A DNA stretch of 32,941 nt from positions 1 to 32,941 of the forward strand of contig JAFGHR010000045.1 of assembly GCA_016930015.1 (NCBI GenBank), read 5' to 3'. Source of the DNA: Anaerolineae bacterium (GTDB lineage: Bacteria > Chloroflexota > Anaerolineae > Aggregatilineales > Aggregatilineaceae). The notes under the pieces are model-generated. The model saw nothing but the letters and a program-made list of their open reading frames with translations, had not been told where the DNA came from and did not search any database. The translations under genes and the position numbers were made by a program. How positions within the stretch are numbered: the first letter of the stretch is position 1; every line of letters begins with the position of its first letter. Shown here piece by piece: positions 15,831 to 24,070 of this stretch.

Positions 15831-15907
15831 GCACGGTCCTCCACACTCGCACAACGGACGAGGAATCCCGGTAGGTAACCCAGGGCATCACATCCAATCG
15901 TTTGTCT

Positions 15908-16062
15908 GACGCCTTCCCCCTAAATCCCCCGTCCCGCTGTTTGGACGGGGGACTTACACACACGCCGGGCGTGTTTTTCCCCTCCCTGGCTTGGTGTATA
16001 GACCGGGGAGGGGGTGCGCGACCGGCGGTCGCGCGGGGGAGGGGCGTTAATGCGATGACTCC
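15908..16062 (+). repeat. Dispersed hairpin repeat, copy 3
   Basis: Hairpin 1 is CCCCCGTCC / GGACGGGGG; the first 48 bases from ACGCCTTCC are identical to copy 4. Hairpin 2 is CCCCTCC with a longer loop and GGGGAGGGG. Hairpin 3 is GCGCGACC ggc GGTCGCGC. The end is GGGGGAGGGGCGTTAATGCGATGACTCC cut short. It lies between mreC and mreB. Confidence 0.8.
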
Positions 16063-16107
16063 AACGAATACCTAGTCTACCCCATCCCCTACCCTGACAA
16101 CACCACA

Positions 16108-16133
16108 CGCCCCGAACCGCATGATCCGGGGCG
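16108..16133 (-). terminator. Hairpin after mreB, weak terminator candidate
   Basis: CGCCCCG (16108-16114) pairs with CGGGGCG (16127-16133) around a 12-base loop. It is 40 bp past the mreB stop. The following leftward sequence is only modestly T-rich (TGTGGTGTTGT), so readthrough into mreC is possible. Confidence 0.4.
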
Positions 16134-16172
16134 CGGCAGCAACGTTGTAAAAATGGCAGAAACGTCCGCGGC

Positions 16173-17237
16173 TTAGTGCTGCGTGGAGCCGCGCTCCAGC
16201 CCGGCCAGCAGCGAACGTAAATTGTCGTAATCTTCCAGAATGCGGCCCGCGCCGCGTGCCACACACGTCATCGAATCTTCGGCCAGCCACACGCGCACGT
16301 TAACTTCATCCGCGACACGCTCGGTCAGGCCCATCAACTGGCTGCCGCCGCCCGCCATACAAATACCGGATTCCATCAGGTCAGAGACCAGTTCCGGCGG
16401 CGTTTCATCCAGCGCATCCCGGATCGTGTCGATCACAATGCTCACCGAAGGACTCAGCGCCTCGCGCAGCTCGATCGAGGACACTTCGACCGCCTCCGGC
16501 AAACCGGACACCAGGTTCCGCCCGCGCAGCACCATCGTGCGTTCTTCGGGCAGCGGATAGGCCGAGCCGATCTCGATCTTGGCGCGTTCGGCGGTGCGCT
16601 CACCGATCAGCAAATTGTACTTGGAGCGCATATACTGGACGATATCTTCATCCATTTCATCGCCAGCCACGCGGATCGAACGGCTGATCACGATCCCGCC
16701 CAGCGAAAAGATCGCGACTTCGGTTGTACCGCCGCCGATATCGACTATCATGCTGCCGCGCGTTTCCTGAATGGGCAGCCCGGCGCCGATCGCAGCGGCG
16801 ACCGGCTCTTCGATCAAAAACGCTTCTCGCGCCCCGGCGCTGATCGTTGCGTCGTATACCGCACGTTTTTCGACTTCAGTCACGCCGGACGGAATACCGA
16901 CCACGACACGCGGGCGCGGGATCGGTACCCAGCTTTGTTCGTGGGCCTTGCGGATAAAATAGTCCAGCATGGCCTCGGTGATCTCGAACTCGCTGATCAC
17001 GCCGTCGCGCAAGGGGCGAACCACCATAAATTTGGCTGTGGGCGTCTTGCCGAACATCTCTTTAGCTTCACGCCCAACGCTGATCGGGCGGCGTGTCTTT
17101 CGCTCAATGGCCACATAAGACGGCTCGTTGATAACGATACCCTTGCCTCGGACACACACCAGCGTATTGGCGGTACCCAAGTCGATACCGATATCGAGCG
17201 AAAACATGCCCAATACCCAGTCAAGGGGGCTAACCAA
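16173..17237 (-). CDS. mreB: Rod shape-determining actin homolog MreB
   Basis: MreB forms membrane-bound ATP-dependent filaments that steer wall synthesis. The 354-residue chain has DIGIDLGTANTLV (phosphate 1), VVVGIPSGVTEVEKRAV, DIGGGTTEVAIFS (phosphate 2) and MAGGGSQLMGL (adenosine motif). The TTG at 17237 has GAGGAG eleven bases upstream and adds VSPLDWVLGMF, which would be the amphipathic membrane-binding helix known in many MreB proteins. ATG 17207 (344 residues) is the alternative and lacks a ribosome site. Its own extended -10 promoter lies at 17287-17295. It heads the mre genes and follows the phosphohexomutase gene. Confidence 0.95.
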   Translation of the reverse strand: MVSPLDWVLGMFSLDIGIDLGTANTLVCVRGKGIVINEPSYVAIERKTRRPISVGREAKEMFGKTPTAKFMVVRPLRDGVISEFEITEAMLDYFIRKAHEQSWVPIPRPRVVVGIPSGVTEVEKRAVYDATISAGAREAFLIEEPVAAAIGAGLPIQETRGSMIVDIGGGTTEVAIFSLGGIVISRSIRVAGDEMDEDIVQYMRSKYNLLIGERTAERAKIEIGSAYPLPEERTMVLRGRNLVSGLPEAVEVSSIELREALSPSVSIVIDTIRDALDETPPELVSDLMESGICMAGGGSQLMGLTERVADEVNVRVWLAEDSMTCVARGAGRILEDYDNLRSLLAGLERGSTQH

Positions 17238-17286
17238 TGCGGTTTACTCTCCTCACCTACAGCTCAGACGTGATACCACGCCGCGC

Positions 17287-17295
17287 ATTATACCA
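17287..17295 (-). promoter_or_regulatory. Extended -10 promoter of mreB
   Basis: TGG-TATAAT on the minus strand, identical to the gltX element. The -35 position (TCCCGG) is poor. A small palindrome CCCGG cctta CCGGG (17300-17314) fills the spacer. Confidence 0.6.
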
Positions 17296-17367
17296 CGCAC
17301 CCGGCCTTACCGGGAGGCTCTTATCGAATACTCATGAAATCGAGTCTGCCAACAGCCGGTAATCCAG

Positions 17368-17412
17368 GCAAACAGGGAACTGAGCGCGTGTACGACTCGC
17401 GCCCCTGTTTGC
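17368..17412 (-). terminator. Long hairpin after the phosphohexomutase gene
   Basis: GCAAACAGGG (17368-17377) and CCCTGTTTGC (17403-17412) pair perfectly, with an inner GCGCG / CGCGC stem. It starts 12 bp after the stop codon. No T-run follows, so it may end transcription by another route or protect the mRNA end. Confidence 0.45.
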
Positions 17413-17423
17413 AGGAAATCCGA

Positions 17424-18842
17424 TCAGGCGCTGAAGGCTTCGATCTGCTTGAGCAGTTCGCTGCGATCCACCTGTGGATAGTCATCCAACAGCGCACTAA
17501 ACGTTTTCATGTATTCAACCAACTGCTCACGCGTTTCAGCCTCAAAGCGCATGGTGATCGCGGGCTGGGTGTTGCTGGGACGGACCAGTCCCCAGCCGTG
17601 CGGGAACGCGGCGCGCGCGCCGTCCACGGTGATCACTTCGTACTGGCTCTGGAGTTTTTCGGATACAGCGTCGATGATCTTAAATTTCACATCATCGGGC
17701 GCGGACATGATAATTTCCGGCGTGGCGGGCAGCGTGGGCATTTCGGCCAGCAGTTCGGACAGTTTTTTGTCGGTCTTGCTGAACAGTTCCAGCGCCTTGA
17801 GCGCGACTAACGGCGCATCGTCAAAACCGTAATAGTCCTCACCGATGAACAGGTGCCCGCTCACCTCGCCGCCGATCAACGCGCCGATCTCGTTCATTTT
17901 TTTCTTCATCAGGCTGTGCCCGGCCTTCCACATCACCGGGATACCGCCATGTTCACGGATGATATCGGGCAAAACCATGCTGGTTTTGACGTCAAACACC
18001 ACCGGTGTGCCGGGATGCCGCGTCAGCAGGTCACGGGCCAGCAGCGCCAGCAGGCGGTCTGCCGCGACGTGGTGCCCATGATCATCGATCAGGCCCGACC
18101 GGTCGGCGTCACCGTCAAAACCGATCCCGAAGTCCGCGCCATGTTTCATAACAGCCGCTTCGAGGTCTTTGGTCAGTTCCGGGTCTTCGGGGTTGGGCAA
18201 ATGGTTAGGGAATGTGCCGTCCGGCTCGCAAAACAGGCAGATCACGTCAATGCCGAGGTCTTCCATCACGGGTGGAACAAACGCCCCGCTGAGGCCGTTC
18301 CCGGCATCCACCACAATCTTGATCTTGCGGTCGCCCATCGACACTTTGCTTTTGATCACGTCCATGTGGCGGCGGACCATGTCATGATCGGTGACCAGCC
18401 TGCCCTCCGCCGCGACAAAATCGTCCGCCTGGATCAATTTCAACAGGTCTTTGATCTGCTCATCAGCCAGCGCCAGACGGCCATATGCCATTTTGATCCC
18501 GTTGTACTCGGTCGTCAGGTGGCTGCCCGTGATCATGATGCCGCCCGCGTTATCATGCGATGCCGAGGCAAAGTACACGGTCGGTGTCATCACGCCGCCG
18601 ATATCGGTCACCGTCAGGCCGGTTGATACCACCCCGTCGATCACCGCCTGGCGCAGCATGGGCGTCGTTTCGCGGTTATCGCCGCCGACAAATACCTGTG
18701 TGATACCCAGGCGGCGCTGGACATACGTACCGTAAGCCTGGCCGACCAGCTTCGCGACGCGGGGTGTCAGTTGGGCATCCTCACCCACCGCGACGCCGCG
18801 AATATCGTATTTACGGAAAATTGCCGTTGGTACTTGCGCCAT
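17424..18842 (-). CDS. Phosphomannomutase/phosphoglucomutase (alpha-D-phosphohexomutase)
   Basis: The enzyme moves phosphate between C6 and C1 of glucose or mannose phosphates, feeding sugar nucleotide and glycan synthesis. Of its 472 residues, the recognisable sites are the N-terminal RKYDIRGV, the phosphoserine loop ITGSHLTTEYNGIK (Ser about 107), the metal site DGDADR (243-248), the sugar-specificity loop GGEVSGHLFIGED (about 324-336) and the phosphate site RPSNTQPAITMRFEA (421-435). The serine loop has LT where most members have NP; related variants (TGSHLP) are known. GEVSGH fits the bifunctional PMM/PGM group, but the preferred sugar cannot be fixed. Start ATG 18842 has GGAGG seven bases upstream. 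It lies 53 bp after the VOC gene and just before mreB. Confidence 0.92.
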   Translation of the reverse strand: MAQVPTAIFRKYDIRGVAVGEDAQLTPRVAKLVGQAYGTYVQRRLGITQVFVGGDNRETTPMLRQAVIDGVVSTGLTVTDIGGVMTPTVYFASASHDNAGGIMITGSHLTTEYNGIKMAYGRLALADEQIKDLLKLIQADDFVAAEGRLVTDHDMVRRHMDVIKSKVSMGDRKIKIVVDAGNGLSGAFVPPVMEDLGIDVICLFCEPDGTFPNHLPNPEDPELTKDLEAAVMKHGADFGIGFDGDADRSGLIDDHGHHVAADRLLALLARDLLTRHPGTPVVFDVKTSMVLPDIIREHGGIPVMWKAGHSLMKKKMNEIGALIGGEVSGHLFIGEDYYGFDDAPLVALKALELFSKTDKKLSELLAEMPTLPATPEIIMSAPDDVKFKIIDAVSEKLQSQYEVITVDGARAAFPHGWGLVRPSNTQPAITMRFEAETREQLVEYMKTFSALLDDYPQVDRSELLKQIEAFSA

Positions 18843-18895
18843 AACATTCCTCCACATGATTGGTTGTGTTCGCTGGTAATCAAAAAGTGGTCCGG

Positions 18896-19315
18896 TTACA
18901 ACAGCCCGACGCGGCGGCCCAGATCAGGGTGCGGCGGGCAGTCTTCACGCGGGATCGACTGGTTGATCGCCCACCAGAAGCCGTCCGGATCACGCACTAA
19001 AAATTCGCGAAGCCCGTACCACTGGTTTTGCGGGCGGTTTTCGGTTTCGATGCCATGTTCGGCCAGGTGGTGATATAACTTATCGACATCTTCTACCTGA
19101 AGATAGAACGTGATCCCGCCAGTGTTTCCGGCCTCGTGCCGCGAAATATCCTCACGCAGCAGCCACACCGACCGGCCTTCACGCCCCATGCTCACCCATT
19201 GCAGCCCGTCATCATCTTCGAGCCCGCGCAGTTCAACTTCAAACCCTAATTCGCGATACCAGTACATCGACGCATTGACATCATCAACCGTCAGCTCCGC
19301 AATAATCGACTGCAT
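18896..19315 (-). CDS. VOC-fold (glyoxalase/bleomycin resistance-like) protein
   Basis: A 140-residue protein with the paired beta-alpha-beta-beta-beta modules of the VOC family. Module 1 is SIIAELTVDDVNASMYWYRELGFEVELRG. Module 2 is ITFYLQVEDVDKLYHHLAEHGIETENRPQNQWYGLREFLVRDPDGFWW, with the typical F.DPDG.. strand. VOC proteins are metal-dependent lyases, isomerases, dioxygenases or drug-binding proteins; this length without clear metal ligands fits the 'bleomycin resistance-like' group, and no substrate can be named. The ATG at 19315 has GGAGGG nine bases upstream. The longer frame to 19360 overlaps a TATAAT element, so it is unlikely to be translated. Confidence 0.85.
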   Translation of the reverse strand: MQSIIAELTVDDVNASMYWYRELGFEVELRGLEDDDGLQWVSMGREGRSVWLLREDISRHEAGNTGGITFYLQVEDVDKLYHHLAEHGIETENRPQNQWYGLREFLVRDPDGFWWAINQSIPREDCPPHPDLGRRVGLL

Positions 19316-19349
19316 CACTATTTTCCCTCCAATAGCAGCCAGCGAATGG

Positions 19350-19355
19350 ATTATA
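19350..19355 (-). promoter_or_regulatory. -10 element of the VOC gene
   Basis: TATAAT on the minus strand, preceded by TGGT (one base off an exact extended -10). The start codon at 19315 lies 34 bp downstream. Confidence 0.45.
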
Positions 19356-19445
19356 ACCATACTCCGCGCTTAGAGGCTAATGCTGCCCCGGCAGCGGGTT
19401 CAGGACAAACGCATCATATCAACGGCTGGTTTATGGGGTCCGCTA

Positions 19446-19575
19446 CAACGCCTTCCCCCTAAATCCCCCGTCCCGCTGTTTGGACGGGGGACTTAACACC
19501 GGGCGCAGCCTGCGAGCTACAGGGCTACAGCTTGGAGGGGAGGGGCATTTATTCATTTTGATGCGATAACCCTGT
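19446..19575 (+). repeat. Dispersed hairpin repeat, copy 4
   Basis: Its first hairpin block (48 bases from ACGCCTTCC) is identical to copy 3. The middle is different and degraded (CCGGGCGCAGCCTGCGAGC). The end returns to the family with GGAGGGGAGGGGCATTTATT and GCGATAACCCTG. It lies just after the first MFS gene, where it may also act as a terminator. Confidence 0.75.
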
Positions 19576-19592
19576 ACGCCTGCCCTTGCGGG

Positions 19593-20888
19593 TTAGATAT
19601 CAGTGGGGGCAGCGGCGACTTCCGGCGGCGTCGCGACCTGCTCCTCCATCGCGACCAGCACGGGCATACATAACCCGGCCACGCCCAGCAGCACACACGC
19701 CGCACCGCCCAACACGTACCACACCATCACGCCCGACACATCCGCCACCGGCCCGGCTACCGCCAGACTGAGCGGCGTCATGGCGATCGACAGGCTGTTA
19801 ACGAGACTCAGCGCGCGCCCCTGCATCTCCGGGGCAACGCTGGCTTGAATCGCCGCATACAACGGCCCGCCGTGTAATGACATCATGAATCCGGCCACAA
19901 ACGTAAACCCCAACGCCAGCCCAAACGCTGAAGACGGCAGCAGGCCAGTCAGCAGCAGGCCCAGCCCCATCCCGATCAGGCCCAGCAGCGACGTGACGAT
20001 GCGGCGTTCAAAACCGCCCCACACGCCCAACACGATACCACCCAGCACCAGCCCGATCCCGCGTACCGACTGCATCCACGCCAGGTCGGACGCGCCGCCG
20101 CCAAAGTGATCGGTCACCGCCAGCGGCATCAGCGCCGCCGTAGGATAAAACGAGAGCGTGATCAACATCGCCAGGATCAACAGGGTGCGCAGTCCCGGCC
20201 ACGCCCACACGTAACGCAGCCCGATCACGAAATCTTGAAACACCGATTCCGTTCCGTCAGCCGCGCGTTCTGGCTGCGGCACGTCGATGAACAGCAGCGG
20301 CACGATTCCCGGCAGCGCCGTGATCACGTCGATCAGCACCACGCCTTCGACCGGCAGCACCATCAGCAGCAGCGCGCCCAGCGGCGGCGCCATGATCGTC
20401 ATCGCCCCGCCGAGCGCCTGGTTCATACCGGACACGCGCGACAACTGCTTTTGCGGGACCATTAAGGTTGTTGAGGCTTGCATGGCGGGCCAGTGGAACG
20501 CCGATCCTGCCGACCGGACCAGCATAATGATGTAGATGTGCCACGGCTGTACCACACCAGCCACAAACAGCCCAACCAGCAGCGCCGTCGCCAGCGCGAC
20601 CAGGCTGTCAGCCACGACCATCACCCAGCGGCGGCACCAGCGATCCACGAGCGCCCCGGCGAACGGCCCCAAAAACACCTGTGGCAGCAGCGCGAACAGC
20701 GTCGCCGTTGCCAACACCGTCGCGGAGCCGGTTTCTTCGGTCAGCCACCATACCAGCGCAAACTGCACCAGGCTGCTGCCCAACAGTGAAAACGCCTGCC
20801 CGGTCCATATCGTAAAAAACGGCCCTGCCCAACCGGGTGCCTGTGATTGAGACGATCGATCCGGGTGTGCGTGCGCGTCAAATGACAT
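19593..20888 (-). CDS. MFS transporter, paralog 1 (macrolide-efflux-like group)
   Basis: A 431-residue protein with about 12 membrane helices. The start pattern is FTIWTGQAFSLLGSSLVQFALVWWLTEETGSATVLA, then LPQVFLGPFAGALVDRWCRRWVM, with the A-loop motif G..aDRw.RR between helices 2 and 3. This pattern is typical of MFS proteins annotated as macrolide or drug efflux (MefA-like), probably exporting a small molecule by proton antiport; the substrate is unknown. GAGGAGGGG precedes ATG 20888. It is a clear paralog of the next gene: shared stretches include SLLGSSLVQFALVWWLTE, RSxGxAFHWPAMQAS and SLAVAGPVAD. A strong terminator-like hairpin lies only 24 bp upstream. Confidence 0.88.
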   Translation of the reverse strand: MSFDAHAHPDRSSQSQAPGWAGPFFTIWTGQAFSLLGSSLVQFALVWWLTEETGSATVLATATLFALLPQVFLGPFAGALVDRWCRRWVMVVADSLVALATALLVGLFVAGVVQPWHIYIIMLVRSAGSAFHWPAMQASTTLMVPQKQLSRVSGMNQALGGAMTIMAPPLGALLLMVLPVEGVVLIDVITALPGIVPLLFIDVPQPERAADGTESVFQDFVIGLRYVWAWPGLRTLLILAMLITLSFYPTAALMPLAVTDHFGGGASDLAWMQSVRGIGLVLGGIVLGVWGGFERRIVTSLLGLIGMGLGLLLTGLLPSSAFGLALGFTFVAGFMMSLHGGPLYAAIQASVAPEMQGRALSLVNSLSIAMTPLSLAVAGPVADVSGVMVWYVLGGAACVLLGVAGLCMPVLVAMEEQVATPPEVAAAPTDI

Positions 20889-20912
20889 CAGGTTACCCCT
20901 CCTCTGGGATAT

Positions 20913-20946
20913 AAAAAATCCCCAGATGCCGTATAAGCATCCGGGG
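20913..20946 (-). terminator. Intrinsic terminator or attenuator upstream of MFS paralog 1
   Basis: CCCCAGATGC (20920-20929) pairs with GCATCCGGGG (20937-20946); the one non-Watson-Crick pair is a G-U wobble in minus-strand RNA. A run of six U follows (20913-20918). It is very close to the start codon of paralog 1 and resembles the hairpin at 22634-22671. Confidence 0.75.
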
Positions 20947-20981
20947 AAACGGTCGAAACCAGTTGTTGCACATCATGTAAT

Positions 20982-21029
20982 AAAAACCGGCGGGCTGCCC
21001 ACATCTGTAATGCAGAGTACCCGCCGGTT
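20982..21029 (-). terminator. Intrinsic terminator of MFS paralog 2
   Basis: A perfect 10 bp stem AACCGGCGGG (20985-20994) / CCCGCCGGTT (21020-21029), extended inside by CTGC/GCAG, is followed leftward by TTTTTATTA. It lies 73 bp after the stop codon of paralog 2. Confidence 0.85.
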
Positions 21030-21101
21030 AATTCAGGATATCATATGAACCGGGCCGTGGCAAGACTCAGTTTTTGCCGCCCGCCCGAATCGCTGCCCTT
21101 G

Positions 21102-22493
21102 TTACGCTTCCCCGGCCACAACCGCGCCGGTCGGTGGCACCGGGTCCGGTGTCGCCACCGGGTCCGACTCGATAGGGTCATGTTCCACGGCGTAACCGTT
21201 CTGGGCCTTGTAGTCGGCCATGCGCTGCTGGCCCTGTTTTTCAACGTTCACAATCGCGGGCAGGAAACAGCCGGTCACGCCCATCAGCATGCAGAACATC
21301 CCGGCCACCACATACCAGAACCGGATGCCAACCAGATCGGCCACGGGACCCGCTACCGCCAGGCTGAGCGGGCTCATCGCCATAGCAGACGCGTTCACCA
21401 GCGTAAACACACGCCCCTGCATATCCGGCACCACCGAGGATTGCAGCATCGCAAACAGCGGTCCATTGGTGATCGGGTTCATGAACCCGGCCATAAACAT
21501 GCCTACGAGGCCAAAAACAAACGCCGACGCCGGACTCAGCCCCAGGACAATGACACCGGCCCCCATGCCGAGCAGACCCAGCATGGACGTGTATATATTG
21601 TTCTTGAATCCGCCCCATACGCCCAGGGTCAGGCCGCCCAGCACCACGCCCACGCCCCAGGCCGTTTGAATCCAGCCCAGTTCCAGCGCACCACCGTCAA
21701 AATGCTCAGTGATCACCAGCGGCAGCAGCGAAAACGCAGGCGTAAACAGGAAATTGATACCGGTCGCCATCAGCAGAATCATGAGCAGGCCCGGCCAGCC
21801 GCGCACATAACGCAGCCCTTCGCGGACATCACCGAGCACTGATGTTGGTTTACCATCCGGTGCGGTCGAGCGTTCCGGCTGCGGAATGGCGATCAGCAGC
21901 AGCGGCGACACGGCGATCGCCGCCGTGATCACATCAATCGACAGGACAGTTTGCATCGGCAGCGCTTCGATCAATAACGCGCCCAGCGGCGGGGCGATAA
22001 TGCCGATTCCTCCCTGAAGCGTCTGGTTGAATCCGGCCACGCGGGACAGGTGCTGCTTGGGCACCATCAGCGATGAGGACGCCTGCATCGCGGGCCAGTG
22101 GAACGCGCCCCCGACCGACCGGATCATCATGATCACGTAAATATGCCACACCTGCGCCATATCGGCGGCGAACAGGCCGATCAAGCCCAGGGTGACCAGC
22201 GCGATACCGCTGTCGGCCACGATCATGATCAGGCGCCGGTTCCAGCGATCCACGAGCGCGCCCGCGAACGGGCTGAACACCACCTGCGGCAGCAGCGCGG
22301 CCAGGCTGGCCGTTGCCAACACCGTCGCGGAGCCGGTCTTTTCCGTCAGCCACCATACCAGCGCAAACTGCACCAGACTGCTGCCCAGCAGCGAAAACGC
22401 CTGCCCGCTCCAGATGGCCGCAAACAAAACTTTCCAGTTGTGCGTTTCGAACCAGTTGAGGTTTGATGGCTGCTGCGCTGTGTCATTATTCAT
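21102..22493 (-). CDS. MFS transporter, paralog 2 (macrolide-efflux-like group)
   Basis: A 463-residue, 12-helix transporter with the same layout as paralog 1: FAAIWSGQAFSLLGSSLVQF, LPQVVFSPFAGALVDRWNRR (motif A) and RSVGGAFHWPAMQASSSLMVPKQHLSRVAGFNQ. It differs by a longer C-terminal tail rich in Pro and acidic residues (HDPIESDPVATPDPVPP). The substrate is unknown. ATG 22493 has AAGGAG nine bases upstream and a good promoter pair at 22532-22560. Tandem paralogs of this kind may work as a pair or have split their substrates; which applies cannot be told here. Confidence 0.88.
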   Translation of the reverse strand: MNNDTAQQPSNLNWFETHNWKVLFAAIWSGQAFSLLGSSLVQFALVWWLTEKTGSATVLATASLAALLPQVVFSPFAGALVDRWNRRLIMIVADSGIALVTLGLIGLFAADMAQVWHIYVIMMIRSVGGAFHWPAMQASSSLMVPKQHLSRVAGFNQTLQGGIGIIAPPLGALLIEALPMQTVLSIDVITAAIAVSPLLLIAIPQPERSTAPDGKPTSVLGDVREGLRYVRGWPGLLMILLMATGINFLFTPAFSLLPLVITEHFDGGALELGWIQTAWGVGVVLGGLTLGVWGGFKNNIYTSMLGLLGMGAGVIVLGLSPASAFVFGLVGMFMAGFMNPITNGPLFAMLQSSVVPDMQGRVFTLVNASAMAMSPLSLAVAGPVADLVGIRFWYVVAGMFCMLMGVTGCFLPAIVNVEKQGQQRMADYKAQNGYAVEHDPIESDPVATPDPVPPTGAVVAGEA

Positions 22494-22531
22494 ACCCGTG
22501 TGCTCCTTAACCTCAAAGCTGCTTATTGATA

Positions 22532-22560
22532 AGAATACTGCACGTCCTTAAAAATTTCAA
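22532..22560 (-). promoter_or_regulatory. Candidate promoter of MFS paralog 2
   Basis: TTGAAA (22555-22560), 17 bp spacer, TATTCT (22532-22537), in an AT-rich stretch. A second possible pair (TTGATA, 17 bp, TAACAT) lies about 20 bp upstream. Confidence 0.45.
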
Positions 22561-22633
22561 TGTTATGGTTCAATTTTATGAATATCAACTTAAATTTATT
22601 CAAGCATCCCATTGTTCTATACGCATGATCAAT

Positions 22634-22678
22634 AAAAAAGTTTCCCCGGATGCGGAACCATCCAGGGAAACATGTTTT
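22634..22678 (-). terminator. Intrinsic terminator of the hydrolase-lipoprotein-peptidase operon
   Basis: GTTTCCCCGGATG (22640-22652) pairs with CATCCAGGGAAAC (22659-22671) as a 13 bp stem with one wobble in minus-strand RNA, followed by six U (22634-22639). A T-run on the other side makes it look bidirectional. It lies 34 bp after the peptidase stop codon. Confidence 0.85.
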
Positions 22679-22704
22679 TAGAAATTCTGCGACAATCCGG
22701 CAGG

Positions 22705-23967
22705 CTAGTTATTGCCAAACTGCATCGGCGTGGGCGGCTCCAAAAAGGGCAGCGGCGTCCACGTGGGAATCAGCGTGGGCACGTCCGGCGAAGCTCCCAG
22801 CCACACCCGCCACTGGCTTTCCATCGTCATCACGTCCAGGCCGATCACCTGCTCCAACACATCAAAAAACGGCAGGTTTTGCGCCAGCAGGTCCATGATC
22901 TCGCGGTGGGCTTCGATGCCCCAGTTTTCATCCACCCACTTGAAAAACATGTAACCCATGTAGTACCCATGCAGCGCATCCTCACCGCCGGTGGTCGGAC
23001 CATCACCTTGCAGCAGCACCGGGAGGTCATCGTTACGCACGAGGTTCTGAACATAATTCACAGCGAAGGACATGTCTTCTTCCTGGTAAAAGGTGGCGTC
23101 ACCTTCGATGAACCAGCCCGGCGTAAACGACAGGCGCTTGGCCAGGTATTCCTGCTGGTACATGTGCTCGACCTCGTGCAGCACCGTGCCGTAGGCCATT
23201 TCTTCTTCCGACCCGAACACGACCTGCACCGTACCGCCCCATACGCCGCTGGTCATACCCACCGCGACAACACCCAGGCCGGTCGTATCCTGGTGCCCGA
23301 CCTGCCATTCCAGCCAGGTATCAAAGTCACCAAACAGGATCACACGCGGGCGGTACGGGAGCTGCTCGCCCCAGCCGTCAACGTATTTCTGGCGCTGGTA
23401 CGCCATCGCCTGGACGACGAGTTCGCCCACGTCCGGCGACAGCCCAGTCGAAAACACGATCACCTCGTCGGACTCGGCGCGTATCCACTGCCGGGAGACA
23501 TCCTCGTATTCGGCGAATGCCTCCTCGGTTTCGAACTCGTTCCCGGCTTCGTCACGCAGCACCCAGTGATAACGCACGCCCACCCAGGGCGGTACCGCCG
23601 TAGCTCCCCTGGGCGTCCAGACCGCGGTGATCAGACCGGTTTCAGGATCGATCTCTCCGTCAGCGCGGCGAACAAAATTCGGCAGATCCGTACGCGTCAC
23701 CGCGCGATGCACCCATTCCACCTGCGCACTTACGATCGCGCCGCCGCTGCTGGACGCGTCGATCTCGAATATAAACCCGTTCGGGTACGCGCTCTGAAAG
23801 GTCGCGCTTGCCACAGTCCACTCGGCCTGATTCTGCCGCAGGCGCTCGATCATGACCGACGACACGTCATACGCATCAACACGCGGCATTGACCGGTTCC
23901 ACACACCCAACCCCACGACTGAAAACAGCATCACCACCAGCCCCACGCCAACCGTTACTCGTCTCAT
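22705..23967 (-). CDS. Membrane-anchored gluzincin-type metallopeptidase (peptidase MA-like)
   Basis: A 420-residue protein with an N-terminal membrane anchor or signal (about 6-23). A beta-rich domain spans about 50-155. The protease part has H264-E-V-E-H268 (HExxH) and W-F-I-E288-G, the downstream Glu that forms the third zinc ligand in gluzincins. This pairing and the GYYMGYMFFKWV segment (about 335-346) match 'peptidase MA' family proteins. All catalytic residues are present, so it is probably an active zinc protease on the outer face. The C-terminus is Pro/Thr-rich. ATG 23967 has AGGAGG six bases upstream. It is the last gene of a leftward unit, 103 bp after lipoprotein B, and may also have its own weak promoter near 24022. 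Confidence 0.87.
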   Translation of the reverse strand: MRRVTVGVGLVVMLFSVVGLGVWNRSMPRVDAYDVSSVMIERLRQNQAEWTVASATFQSAYPNGFIFEIDASSSGGAIVSAQVEWVHRAVTRTDLPNFVRRADGEIDPETGLITAVWTPRGATAVPPWVGVRYHWVLRDEAGNEFETEEAFAEYEDVSRQWIRAESDEVIVFSTGLSPDVGELVVQAMAYQRQKYVDGWGEQLPYRPRVILFGDFDTWLEWQVGHQDTTGLGVVAVGMTSGVWGGTVQVVFGSEEEMAYGTVLHEVEHMYQQEYLAKRLSFTPGWFIEGDATFYQEEDMSFAVNYVQNLVRNDDLPVLLQGDGPTTGGEDALHGYYMGYMFFKWVDENWGIEAHREIMDLLAQNLPFFDVLEQVIGLDVMTMESQWRVWLGASPDVPTLIPTWTPLPFLEPPTPMQFGNN

Positions 23968-24070
23968 CTACGCCTCCTGGCACTCGCCCATTAAACGGTG
24001 TTTTGCCTTGTTTTGTGCTGCATTATCATACGTTACTGCCCCAGCGTGATTGCGGCGTGACCGCTGCCGC

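Noticed and set aside
22672-23892. 406-codon plus-strand ORF opposite the metallopeptidase
   Set aside because: Shadow frame: the peptidase on the other strand has intact motifs and a ribosome site.
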